Shown here in pieces: positions 32,199 through 37,959 of a stretch of 64,000 nucleotides of DNA. A model generated the notes under the pieces. The model saw nothing but the letters and a program-made list of their open reading frames with translations. It had not been told where the DNA came from and searched no databases. This stretch comes from Oscillospiraceae bacterium (GTDB lineage Bacteria > Bacillota > Clostridia > Oscillospirales > Oscillospiraceae). The stretch spans positions 1-64,000 of the forward strand of contig JAFUNI010000006.1 in NCBI GenBank assembly GCA_017482385.1, read 5' to 3'. How positions within the stretch are numbered: position 1 is the stretch's first letter; each line of letters opens with the position of its first letter. A program made the position numbers and the translations under genes.

Positions 32199-33500
32199 AT
32201 GAGAAAACCAACAAAATGGATTGCCGCATTACTGGCGATTGTGTTATTGCTTTCTGGATGCTCTGTATCCACCGTAGACGAAGCTACGAAGCCGACAGAA
32301 ACCATCAATCTTACAGCGGTCACCTCTGCGCCAACAGAGGCTTCAACAACCGCCACGGCGGCATTAACGACCCAAACTGAGGCACCAACAACAAAGCCCA
32401 CAACAGTGCCTACAACCGCACCCACTATTAAAACTGCACCGACCACTACCCCTACAACCGTTCCCACAACACCGCCCGCAAAGACTTCCTTCAGTGTTCA
32501 TTTCATTGATGTAGGCCAAGCGGATGCAGCATTGGTTGAATGTGACGGCCATTATATGCTGATCGATGGCGGCAACAAGGCCGACTCTAATGTCATCTAC
32601 TCTGTACTGAAGAAGGCTGCCGTGCCTAAGCTGGACATCGTGGTTGGTACCCACGCACACGAGGATCATATCGGTGGCTTGCCCGGTGCATTCAATTATA
32701 CCACCGCAGATATTACACTCTGCCCGGTCAAGAACTATGACAGCAATGCCTTTGAGGATTTTGCCAAATACGCAACACAAAAAGGCGGCGGCATTACTGT
32801 TCCTAAAAAGGGCGATACCTACTCCCTGGGAAGCGCAACCGTAAAGATCCTTGGTGTCAATGGTGGCAGCGACACAAATGATACATCCATTGTCCTCCGG
32901 ATTGACTACGGCAAGACATCCTTCCTGTTTACCGGCGATGCTGAACGTGAAGCAGAGCAGGCTATTCTGAGCACCGGCGAAGATCTGTCCGCTACTGTTT
33001 TGAAAGTTGGACACCACGGCAGCGACACTAGCACTTCTTACCCCTTCCTGCGTGAGATTATGCCAAAGTATGCCGTGATCTCTGTCGGTACTGGCAACAG
33101 CTACGGACATCCGACAGAAGATACTTTGAGCCGCTTGCGCGATGCTGATGTGAAGGTGTTCCGGACGGATGTGCAAGGTGATATCTTCTGCACCAGCGAC
33201 GGAAACGAAGTCACCTTCTCCGTTACCAGGAATGCCGGCGCAGATGTGTTCGGAGGTATTGGAGAGAACAGCACTCAGACCAAACCTACCACCGCTCCGA
33301 CTACTCCACCTACCACCAAAGCCACTACAGAACCCGAAAACACTCCTGTAGTTGAACCCGTTGGAGATATGGTTTGGATTCCCAAAACCGGAAAGAAATA
33401 TCACTCCAGTTCCAGCTGCAGCAATATGAAGAATCCCTCTAAGGTCACAAGATCGCAAGCTATTCAGATGGGTTACGACCCCTGCAAAAAGTGCTATTGA
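32199..33500 (+). CDS. Lipoprotein with ComEC-like metallo-beta-lactamase domain, 433 aa
   Basis: A lipoprotein signal (LLLSGC, Cys21) and a Thr/Pro-rich linker to ~95 lead to an MBL hydrolase of the ComEC C-terminal type: FIDVGQADAALVE at 102-114, the metal site HAHEDH at 152-157, FTGDAE and KVGHHGSDTS with further ligands. A second Thr/Pro linker leads to a ~40-aa C-terminal module KKYHSSSSC..DPCKKCY, a Cys/His cluster known from secreted nucleases and hydrolases (Ada-like metal site). It would be anchored outside the membrane. ComEC-type MBL domains act on DNA or phosphodiesters; the substrate here is not known. Confidence 0.8.
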   Translation: MRKPTKWIAALLAIVLLLSGCSVSTVDEATKPTETINLTAVTSAPTEASTTATAALTTQTEAPTTKPTTVPTTAPTIKTAPTTTPTTVPTTPPAKTSFSVHFIDVGQADAALVECDGHYMLIDGGNKADSNVIYSVLKKAAVPKLDIVVGTHAHEDHIGGLPGAFNYTTADITLCPVKNYDSNAFEDFAKYATQKGGGITVPKKGDTYSLGSATVKILGVNGGSDTNDTSIVLRIDYGKTSFLFTGDAEREAEQAILSTGEDLSATVLKVGHHGSDTSTSYPFLREIMPKYAVISVGTGNSYGHPTEDTLSRLRDADVKVFRTDVQGDIFCTSDGNEVTFSVTRNAGADVFGGIGENSTQTKPTTAPTTPPTTKATTEPENTPVVEPVGDMVWIPKTGKKYHSSSSCSNMKNPSKVTRSQAIQMGYDPCKKCY

Positions 33501-33505
33501 TTACT

Positions 33506-33715
33506 ATGTCTATTTTATATGACCGCATCTATTCCCTCTGCACCCAAAGCAACATCACTCCTTGCAAGATGTGCTCCGAGATAGGAATTAGTCGGAGCGC
33601 CATCACCGACCTTAAGGCCGGCCGCAAGAAAGACCTTAATGCCACCACTGCCTACAAGATCGCCAAGTACTTTGGTGTTTCGGTGGGATATCTGCTGGGG
33701 TTTGAGGACAAATAA
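33506..33715 (+). CDS. Second XRE-family regulator, 69 aa
   Basis: A minimal XRE helix-turn-helix: CKMCSEIGISRSAITDLKAG, then KIAKYFGVSVGYLLGFEDK, starting at ATG 33506, six bases after the lipoprotein stop. It resembles the N-terminal half of the main repressor (shared SAITDLKxGR and KIAxxFGVSVxYLLG) and may bind the same or related operators. No strong ribosome binding site is seen, so it is probably translated by coupling with the lipoprotein gene. It could modulate the cargo operon or immunity. Confidence 0.7.
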   Translation: MSILYDRIYSLCTQSNITPCKMCSEIGISRSAITDLKAGRKKDLNATTAYKIAKYFGVSVGYLLGFEDK

Positions 33716-33717
33716 AA

Positions 33718-33743
33718 AACCGCCCCGGCGGTACCGGGGCGGA
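33718..33743 (-). terminator. Terminator after the type III toxin gene
   Basis: CCGCCCCGG-cggta-CCGGGGCGG is a 9-bp GC stem. On the - strand it is followed by TTTTTTATTTG, so it ends the leftward toxin transcript. It also separates this locus from the convergent XRE gene. Confidence 0.75.
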
Positions 33744-33750
33744 CAGGAAA

Positions 33751-34185
33751 TCATATGTACTTCTCAAAATATTGCAAGGTTGAACACTGTAAGAGCTGCT
33801 TGTTTCGAGGGATTTCTGGATGTTCTTTGGCTTTTTTATATTTCTTAATATACCGCTGAAGCTTCTGCACAACCTGATGCTCATCAATCTGCTTCAACAC
33901 CTTGAATTCATTCGGGCGGACATACGGTTGCGTAGTTGATATGTATCGTGCGGGATTTTCGATCACCACAGCCTTTGTAACATCAATACCGCAATTATTA
34001 TCCTTATCCGTCCAAATCGCAAACTCATGGTTATGCTTAATGTTAGACCGCAACGGAACAGCCCACACAACACCATTAATTACCACTTTAATCCTTATAT
34101 AAGGACGATAATCTTTTTGCTCAATCTCGGTACACTTCTCATACCGCTTATAAAATTTCTCCGTAAGGAATACTATTTTCAACAA
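33751..34185 (-). CDS. Probable type III toxin-antitoxin toxin (TenpN-like endoribonuclease), 144 aa
   Basis: The sequence KIVFLTEKFYKRYEKCTEIE, then AVPLRSNIKHNHEFAIWTDK, GIDVTKAVVIENPARYI, RPNEFKVLK and a C-terminal STLQYFEKYI, matches my memory of TenpN-type toxins of the ToxN/AbiQ superfamily, small RNases held inactive by a repeated RNA. I favour a TTG start at 34185 (GGGGTG seven bases upstream); the in-frame ATG at 34200 lies at the foot of the terminator with no ribosome binding site. Directly upstream are a terminator, two RNA repeats and a promoter, the layout of type III systems. The family call is from memory. Confidence 0.75.
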   Translation of the reverse strand: MLKIVFLTEKFYKRYEKCTEIEQKDYRPYIRIKVVINGVVWAVPLRSNIKHNHEFAIWTDKDNNCGIDVTKAVVIENPARYISTTQPYVRPNEFKVLKQIDEHQVVQKLQRYIKKYKKAKEHPEIPRNKQLLQCSTLQYFEKYI

Positions 34186-34208
34186 CTTTCGACACCCCAT
34201 TTAGTAAA

Positions 34209-34233
34209 AAACGGCCTGGAGGCCAGGCCGTCT
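34209..34233 (-). terminator. Terminator between antitoxin RNA repeats and toxin gene
   Basis: ACGGCCTGG-cct-CCAGGCCGT read on the - strand, a 9-bp stem followed by TTTTTT. In type III toxin-antitoxin loci such a terminator sits between the antitoxin repeats and the toxin, giving much RNA and little toxin mRNA. Confidence 0.8.
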
Positions 34234-34234
34234 T

Positions 34235-34390
34235 CTCAGTGAGCATTTTTTTGTTTACCCTCCTCACGCTCTATGAGGAGATCAACTCAGTGGGCATTCT
34301 TTATTTGCGACTTGCGCCCTACAAGTCTGGGCTGATGGTACAGACAGGATTGATGACGAAGTCATTTTCTTGTCAGGCGGATCTCTCCGC
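34235..34390 (-). ncRNA. Probable type III antitoxin RNA (TenpI-like) with two pseudoknot repeats
   Basis: Two repeats about 51 bases apart end in AATGCCCACTGAG (34298-34286) and AATGCTCACTGAG (34247-34235) on the - strand. In the first, GCCC (34332-34329), GACTTG (34327-34322), GGGC (34319-34316) and CAAGTC (34314-34309) interlock as an H-type pseudoknot. In the second, CTC, CTCA, GAG and TGAG occupy equivalent places with different bases, that is, covariation. The 5' part (34390-34340) has a GCGGA/TCCGC hairpin. Transcription starts near 34390 and ends at the terminator 34209-34233. Confidence 0.7.
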
Positions 34391-34395
34391 ACTGT

Positions 34396-34405
34396 CATTA
34401 TATCA
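34396..34405 (-). promoter_or_regulatory. Extended -10 promoter of the type III antitoxin/toxin locus
   Basis: On the - strand TGATATAAT is a perfect extended -10 element (TATAAT at 34402-34397). A poor -35 lies upstream. The start site would be about 34390. Confidence 0.65.
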
Positions 34406-34480
34406 TACATCGTCAAAAAAGATACTTGGAAAATTGTACGAAATTTTGCAATGGTTACTTATGTTAACTTATGCTTTTTT

Positions 34481-34550
34481 GCACATTTTGTACCATTTGG
34501 GGCCATCGCGTGCCATTTTGTGCCGTTCCCTACCATTTGGTACCATTTAA
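34481..34550. repeat. Seven 10-bp tandem units upstream of the integrase
   Basis: Consecutive 10-base units from 34481: GCACATTTTG, TACCATTTGG, GGCCATCGCG, TGCCATTTTG, TGCCGTTCCC, TACCATTTGG, TACCATTTAA. The consensus is TACCATTTGG with exact 10-bp spacing, so sites recur once per helical turn on one DNA face. Possible protein-binding array (regulator, integrase arm or excisionase sites). Confidence 0.65.
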
Positions 34551-34558
34551 TGTGAATA

Positions 34559-34655
34559 ACCGCCCCGGTGCGCCAACACCAGAGCGGTAAGATAGAACAC
34601 CACCCACCAACCACGATAGGGGCAGTCTACCCTTTTATATTATCACGACTGCCCC
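34559..34655 (+). promoter_or_regulatory. Integrase leader with two hairpins
   Basis: ACCGC/GCGGT with an inner GGTG/CACC stem (34559-34589) and the 9-bp repeat GGGGCAGTC (34619-34627) / GACTGCCCC (34647-34655). Both lie just before the integrase ribosome binding site and may control its expression. No clear -10/-35 pair was found. Confidence 0.4.
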
Positions 34656-34672
34656 GGAAAGGCAAGGAAAAA

Positions 34673-35860
34673 ATGTCAAGAAAATCAGCAGCCGGTACCG
34701 GCACGATCCGGAAGAAAACCATTACCCGCAATGGCAAAGAATACACCTACTGGGAGGCTCGCTATACATTTGGCCGAGATCCTGGCACCGGCAAACAGAT
34801 CCAACGCAGCATTACCGGCAAAACCCAAAAAGAAGTATCTCAAAAGCTGAAGGCAGCCACCGCCGCCATTGACGAAGGCGCCTATACAGCCCCCAGTAAA
34901 CTGACGGTCGGCCAGTGGTTGGATATTTGGACAGCAGAATACCTGGGCGGTGTAAAGCCCTCTACTGTCACCTCATATAAGGCTACCGTGCGGACACATC
35001 TCAAACCTGGACTTGGTGCAATCCGCCTTGAATCATTAACCGCGCATACCATCCAAGGGCTGTACAACAACCTGGGGGCACAGGAAAAAGGCGGCAAGTC
35101 TCTGTCAGCCAAAACTATAAAGAACGTCCACGGTGTTCTTCATAAGGCTCTGCAGCAAGCAGTGGCTAATGGCTATATCCGGTTTAATCCTACGGATTCC
35201 TGTGTGTTACCCCGGGTAATTAAAAAAGAGCTGCAGCCACTGGACGAAGATCAGATAACAGCCTTCCTGAAGGCTATCAAGGGCCACAGATTGGAAGATC
35301 TATTTATAACAACCTTATTCACCGGAATGCGTGAAGGCGAGGTCTGCGGCCTGCTCTGGGACTGCGTAGACCTAACTAAAGGCACTATAACAATCAATAA
35401 GCAGTTACAGTTGGTACGCAATACCCGGGGAGATCACCAGCTCATGCCCACCAAGAACAGCAAAGGCCGCACTATTACCCTTGCTCCCTCTGTGGTGAAG
35501 GTTCTGCGCAATACCAAAAAGGCACAATTAGAGAATCGGCTCCGGTACGGTGAGTGCTGGACAGACAGTGGCTTTGTATTTACCGACGAGCTTGGACACT
35601 ACCTAAAGCCCCAGGCTGTCCGCAGGGAATTCAAAAAGGTAGTTGTGGATATCGGTTGCCCGGATACAAGATTCCACGACCTACGGCACTCCTACGCCGT
35701 GGCTGCCCTTAAGTCCGGAGACGACATCAAGACCGTGCAGGAGAATTTGGGTCATGCTACAGCCTCATTTACCCTTGATATCTACGGCCACGTCACCGAG
35801 AAAATGAAGCAGGACAGTGCTAACCGGATGGAGCAATTTATCAAGGCTGTAAACGCATAA
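34673..35860 (+). CDS. int: Tyrosine recombinase (phage integrase), 395 aa
   Basis: The arm-binding N-terminus is followed by an AP2-like/SAM-like core (TVGQWLDIWTAEYLGG) and a catalytic domain with Arg at ~220 (FTGMREGEVCGLLW), His-Leu-Arg-His at ~334-338 (HDLRHSYAV) and the Tyr nucleophile at ~371 in DIYGHV. All catalytic residues are present. I choose ATG 34673 (AAGGCAAGGAAAAA upstream); the frame extends to 34568 over the leader hairpins. It inserts the phage at the tRNA-Gln 3' end, 119 bases downstream. Confidence 0.95.
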   Translation: MSRKSAAGTGTIRKKTITRNGKEYTYWEARYTFGRDPGTGKQIQRSITGKTQKEVSQKLKAATAAIDEGAYTAPSKLTVGQWLDIWTAEYLGGVKPSTVTSYKATVRTHLKPGLGAIRLESLTAHTIQGLYNNLGAQEKGGKSLSAKTIKNVHGVLHKALQQAVANGYIRFNPTDSCVLPRVIKKELQPLDEDQITAFLKAIKGHRLEDLFITTLFTGMREGEVCGLLWDCVDLTKGTITINKQLQLVRNTRGDHQLMPTKNSKGRTITLAPSVVKVLRNTKKAQLENRLRYGECWTDSGFVFTDELGHYLKPQAVRREFKKVVVDIGCPDTRFHDLRHSYAVAALKSGDDIKTVQENLGHATASFTLDIYGHVTEKMKQDSANRMEQFIKAVNA

Positions 35861-35884
35861 GGGAAAACAAAAGGGAAAACAAAA
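35861..35884. repeat. Tandem 12-bp repeat next to the attachment site
   Basis: GGGAAAACAAAA occurs twice in direct succession (35861-35872 and 35873-35884), right after the integrase stop. Such short repeats near att are typical arm-type integrase sites. Confidence 0.6.
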
Positions 35885-35940
35885 AACCGCCTTTCCCCAA
35901 TTTAAACATTTCAAGGGGCAAAGCGGCAAAATTTAAAGAA

Positions 35941-35973
35941 AAAACCCGGTATCTATAACAGATTCCGGGTTTT
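35941..35973 (+). terminator. Bidirectional terminator between integrase and tRNA
   Basis: AAAACCCGG-t-ATCT-ataac-AGAT-t-CCGGGTTTT is a long stem with T or A runs on both sides. It can end the integrase transcript (+) and the tRNA transcript (-). A second imperfect stem (CCGCCTTTCCCC / GGGGCAAAGCGG) precedes it at about 35887-35929. Confidence 0.7.
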
Positions 35974-35978
35974 CCCAT

Positions 35979-36010
35979 TGGCAGAGGATGAGGGATTCGA
36001 ACCCCCGCAA
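35979..36010. other. Probable prophage attachment site (att) in the tRNA 3' end
   Basis: The integrase gene points at the 3' half of an intact tRNA-Gln, the common integration target of tyrosine recombinases. The exact core cannot be set because the second copy lies beyond the left edge of the window. Confidence 0.55.
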
Positions 36011-36052
36011 ACGGAGTCAGAGTCCGGTGTGCTACCGTTACACTAATCCTCT
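35979..36052 (-). tRNA. tRNA-Gln (anticodon CTG)
   Basis: The - strand reads AGAGGAT..., a 7-bp acceptor stem with ATCCTCT and an encoded GCCA end. The anticodon loop is CTCTGAC (anticodon CTG) closed by CGGA/TCCG, and the T-loop is TTCGAAT. A promoter lies 20-45 bases upstream. The 3' end faces the phage integrase, which makes this the insertion target; the tRNA remains whole, so the phage restores its end. Confidence 0.95.
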
Positions 36053-36070
36053 ATCACACGGACAGGTTTT

Positions 36071-36098
36071 ATTATAACCACGAAACGAAAAAAGTCAA
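36071..36098 (-). promoter_or_regulatory. tRNA-Gln promoter
   Basis: On the - strand TTGACT (36098-36093), a 16-base spacer and TATAAT (36076-36071). The -10 element ends 18 bases before the first tRNA base. Confidence 0.8.
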
Positions 36099-36178
36099 GC
36101 ATTTTTTTCGTTTTTTACCAGTTTTTTCTCCGTGGTTCGCAGGTAGTATTTCCATAATCAAAGATTTTATGCAGGAGA

Positions 36179-36206
36179 TTGCCACGGGCGCAAGCGCCCG
36201 TGGCAA
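36179..36206. repeat. REP-like perfect palindrome
   Basis: TTGCCACGGGCGC-AA-GCGCCCGTGGCAA, a perfect 13-bp stem, flanked by GAGA and TGACA. No T run follows on either strand, so it is not an ordinary terminator. It resembles the GATTGCCACG...GCAATGACA repeats I remember from gut Clostridia genomes. Confidence 0.65.
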
Positions 36207-36219
36207 TGACAACAGAAAT

Positions 36220-36768
36220 TTATATTTCCCAAGGGAAGGGTTTGCCTTTTAAGACGGAACGTTTGATATAAGAAAAGGTCTCCTTCTCCCCTTTTTCCGC
36301 CAGCATTTCAAGCAGATAATCCAGTTCCTTTTGGGTCTGGGGGTGCATACGAAGCCTCTCCAAGCTCTTACGAAAATAGGCCAAGGCTGCGCCGTCGGTA
36401 TAGGCTTTCCCCTGGTAGGTCATACAGGCCGCCCGGCGGTCCATCACCATCTCCACCAGGTATTTCCGGGGCATAGGGAGAGATTCATATTGCTTTGTTT
36501 CCAGGCTCAGATCCGTCCAATATTCATAATGGTGACGGTTGCGGCCTTTATGGTGCATCCAGGCCTCACTATAGCCCTTTTCCTCCCGCTCGGCGGTATT
36601 GGGGCTGCGGGTGCCTTGATAGTATTTTACGCCGCTCAAAAACTCCGTGGGGGAATATTTGGACAGGTCGTGGACCAGACCGCGCCAATATAGTCCCACC
36701 CGGAAGCAGCCGCCACACACGATCATGCGGTGCTTGGTGATGGTCACAAAATGTTTCAGAGCTTTCAA
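36220..36768 (-). CDS. DUF5662 family protein, 182 aa
   Basis: The sequence KALKHFVTITKHRMIVCGGC, GLVHDLSKYSPTEF and SEAWMHHKGRNRHHYEYW is the DUF5662 pattern, with histidines and aspartates spaced like an HD-type metal site. I choose the TTG start at 36768, with GAGGG upstream. The first in-frame ATG (36819) lies within the trpS terminator hairpin, which argues against it. Function is not established for the family; a phosphohydrolase fold is my inference. Confidence 0.8.
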   Translation of the reverse strand: MKALKHFVTITKHRMIVCGGCFRVGLYWRGLVHDLSKYSPTEFLSGVKYYQGTRSPNTAEREEKGYSEAWMHHKGRNRHHYEYWTDLSLETKQYESLPMPRKYLVEMVMDRRAACMTYQGKAYTDGAALAYFRKSLERLRMHPQTQKELDYLLEMLAEKGEKETFSYIKRSVLKGKPFPWEI

Positions 36769-36788
36769 TGTTTTGCCCTCGCTTTCAT

Positions 36789-36818
36789 GCAAAAGGGTGC
36801 GGCAAGCGCACCCTTTCA
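36789..36818 (-). terminator. trpS terminator
   Basis: On the - strand AAAGGGTGCG-cttgc-CGCACCCTTTTG, a 10-bp stem starting a few bases after the trpS stop and followed by a short T run. Confidence 0.65.
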
Positions 36819-36821
36819 TTT

Positions 36822-37829
36822 TTATCTTGCCAAGAAGCCGATCTTCTTATAGACCTTGCGGAGGGTCTTCTCAGCCTCATAAGCAGCCCGCTCGGCGCCG
36901 CCACGGTACACGCCTTCCAGGTATGCCTTATCCTTCAGCAGGCGACTGGCCTCCTCACGGATGGGCCGCAAGGTTTCGATAACAGCCTCGCCCACCTTGG
37001 GCTTGAACGCACCGTAGCCCTGGCCTGCAAACTCGGTTTCGATCTCTTCATAGGTCTTACCGGTGACGGCAGCATAAATGCTCATCAGATTGGCAACACC
37101 GGGCTTGTTCTCCGGGTCAAAACGGACACAGTTCTCGGTATCGGAATCGGTAATGGCCCGCTTAAACTTCCGCTGGATATCCTCGGGGCGCTCCATCAGG
37201 AACACGCAGCCCTCGGGCATAGATTTACTCATCTTGCTCTCCGGAGCATTCAGGCTCATGACCCGGGCGCCGGTCTCGGGGATGTAGGGCTCGGGGATCT
37301 TGAACACATCGCCATAGATGCTGTTAAACCGCTGGGCAACATCTCTCGTCAGCTCACAGTGCTGCTTCTGATCGTGGCCTACGGGCACCAGATCCGGCTG
37401 GTACAGCAAAATATCCGCCGCCATCAGTGCGGGGTAAGTAAACAGACCGCCGTTGATATTCTCCGCATTCTTGGCGGACTTATCCTTAAACTGGGTCATA
37501 CGGCTCAGCTCGCCGAACATGGTATAGCAGTTCAGCACCCAGCCAAGCTCTGCATGCTGGTGGACATGGCTCTGAACAAACAGGGTGTTCTTCTCCGGGT
37601 CTAAGCCGCAGGCAATGTACTGTGCCAGCTGCTCCAAGGTGCGGCGACGCAGGTCAGCAGGGGTCTGCCGGACGGTGATGGTGTGCATATCCGCCATAAA
37701 GTAGAAGCAGTCAAACTGCTCGGCACGACCGCTCCAATTCTTAATAGCACCCAGGTAATTGCCCAAATGCAGGTCACCGCTGGGCTGGATGCCGGATAAC
37801 ATTCTCTTCTTCTGTACGATTTCTTCCAT
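36822..37829 (-). CDS. trpS: Tryptophanyl-tRNA synthetase
   Basis: Class I synthetase of 335 aa. The HIGH-type motif is in SGIQPSGDLHLGNYLGAIKN at ~12-31 and the KMSKS loop SKMSKSMPEG at ~199-208. Length and motifs match bacterial TrpRS. It charges tRNA-Trp in the cytoplasm. Own promoter upstream (37862-37890); no T-box leader is visible in the 130-base gap shared with divergent gltX. Confidence 0.95.
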   Translation of the reverse strand: MEEIVQKKRMLSGIQPSGDLHLGNYLGAIKNWSGRAEQFDCFYFMADMHTITVRQTPADLRRRTLEQLAQYIACGLDPEKNTLFVQSHVHQHAELGWVLNCYTMFGELSRMTQFKDKSAKNAENINGGLFTYPALMAADILLYQPDLVPVGHDQKQHCELTRDVAQRFNSIYGDVFKIPEPYIPETGARVMSLNAPESKMSKSMPEGCVFLMERPEDIQRKFKRAITDSDTENCVRFDPENKPGVANLMSIYAAVTGKTYEEIETEFAGQGYGAFKPKVGEAVIETLRPIREEASRLLKDKAYLEGVYRGGAERAAYEAEKTLRKVYKKIGFLAR

Positions 37830-37861
37830 TTTGCTTTCCTCTTTTCCGGGAATTTCTTAAT

Positions 37862-37890
37862 ATTTTATCACAGCTGGCAGAAAAACGCAA
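37862..37890 (-). promoter_or_regulatory. trpS promoter
   Basis: On the - strand TTGCGT (37890-37885), a 17-base spacer and TAAAAT (37867-37862), about 30 bases before the trpS ATG at 37829. Confidence 0.65.
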
Positions 37891-37897
37891 TGGGAAA

Positions 37898-37927
37898 TTG
37901 ACTTTCCGGGGGGGAATATGGTATAGT
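37898..37927 (+). promoter_or_regulatory. gltX promoter
   Basis: TTGACT (37898-37903), an 18-base G-rich spacer and TATAGT (37922-37927), followed by a GAGG ribosome binding site before ATG 37960. Back to back with the trpS promoter. Confidence 0.75.
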
Positions 37928-37959
37928 AACAAAAAGATTTTTAGATAGAGGTTGATAGT

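Noticed and set aside
34568..34672. Longer integrase N-terminus from ATG 34568
   Set aside because: The extra 35 codons cover two hairpins and a non-conserved region; ATG 34673 has the ribosome binding site and the usual integrase N-terminus.
37830..37959. T-box leader for trpS or gltX
   Set aside because: The intergenic space holds two short promoters and no T-box consensus or specifier stem; the leaders are too short.
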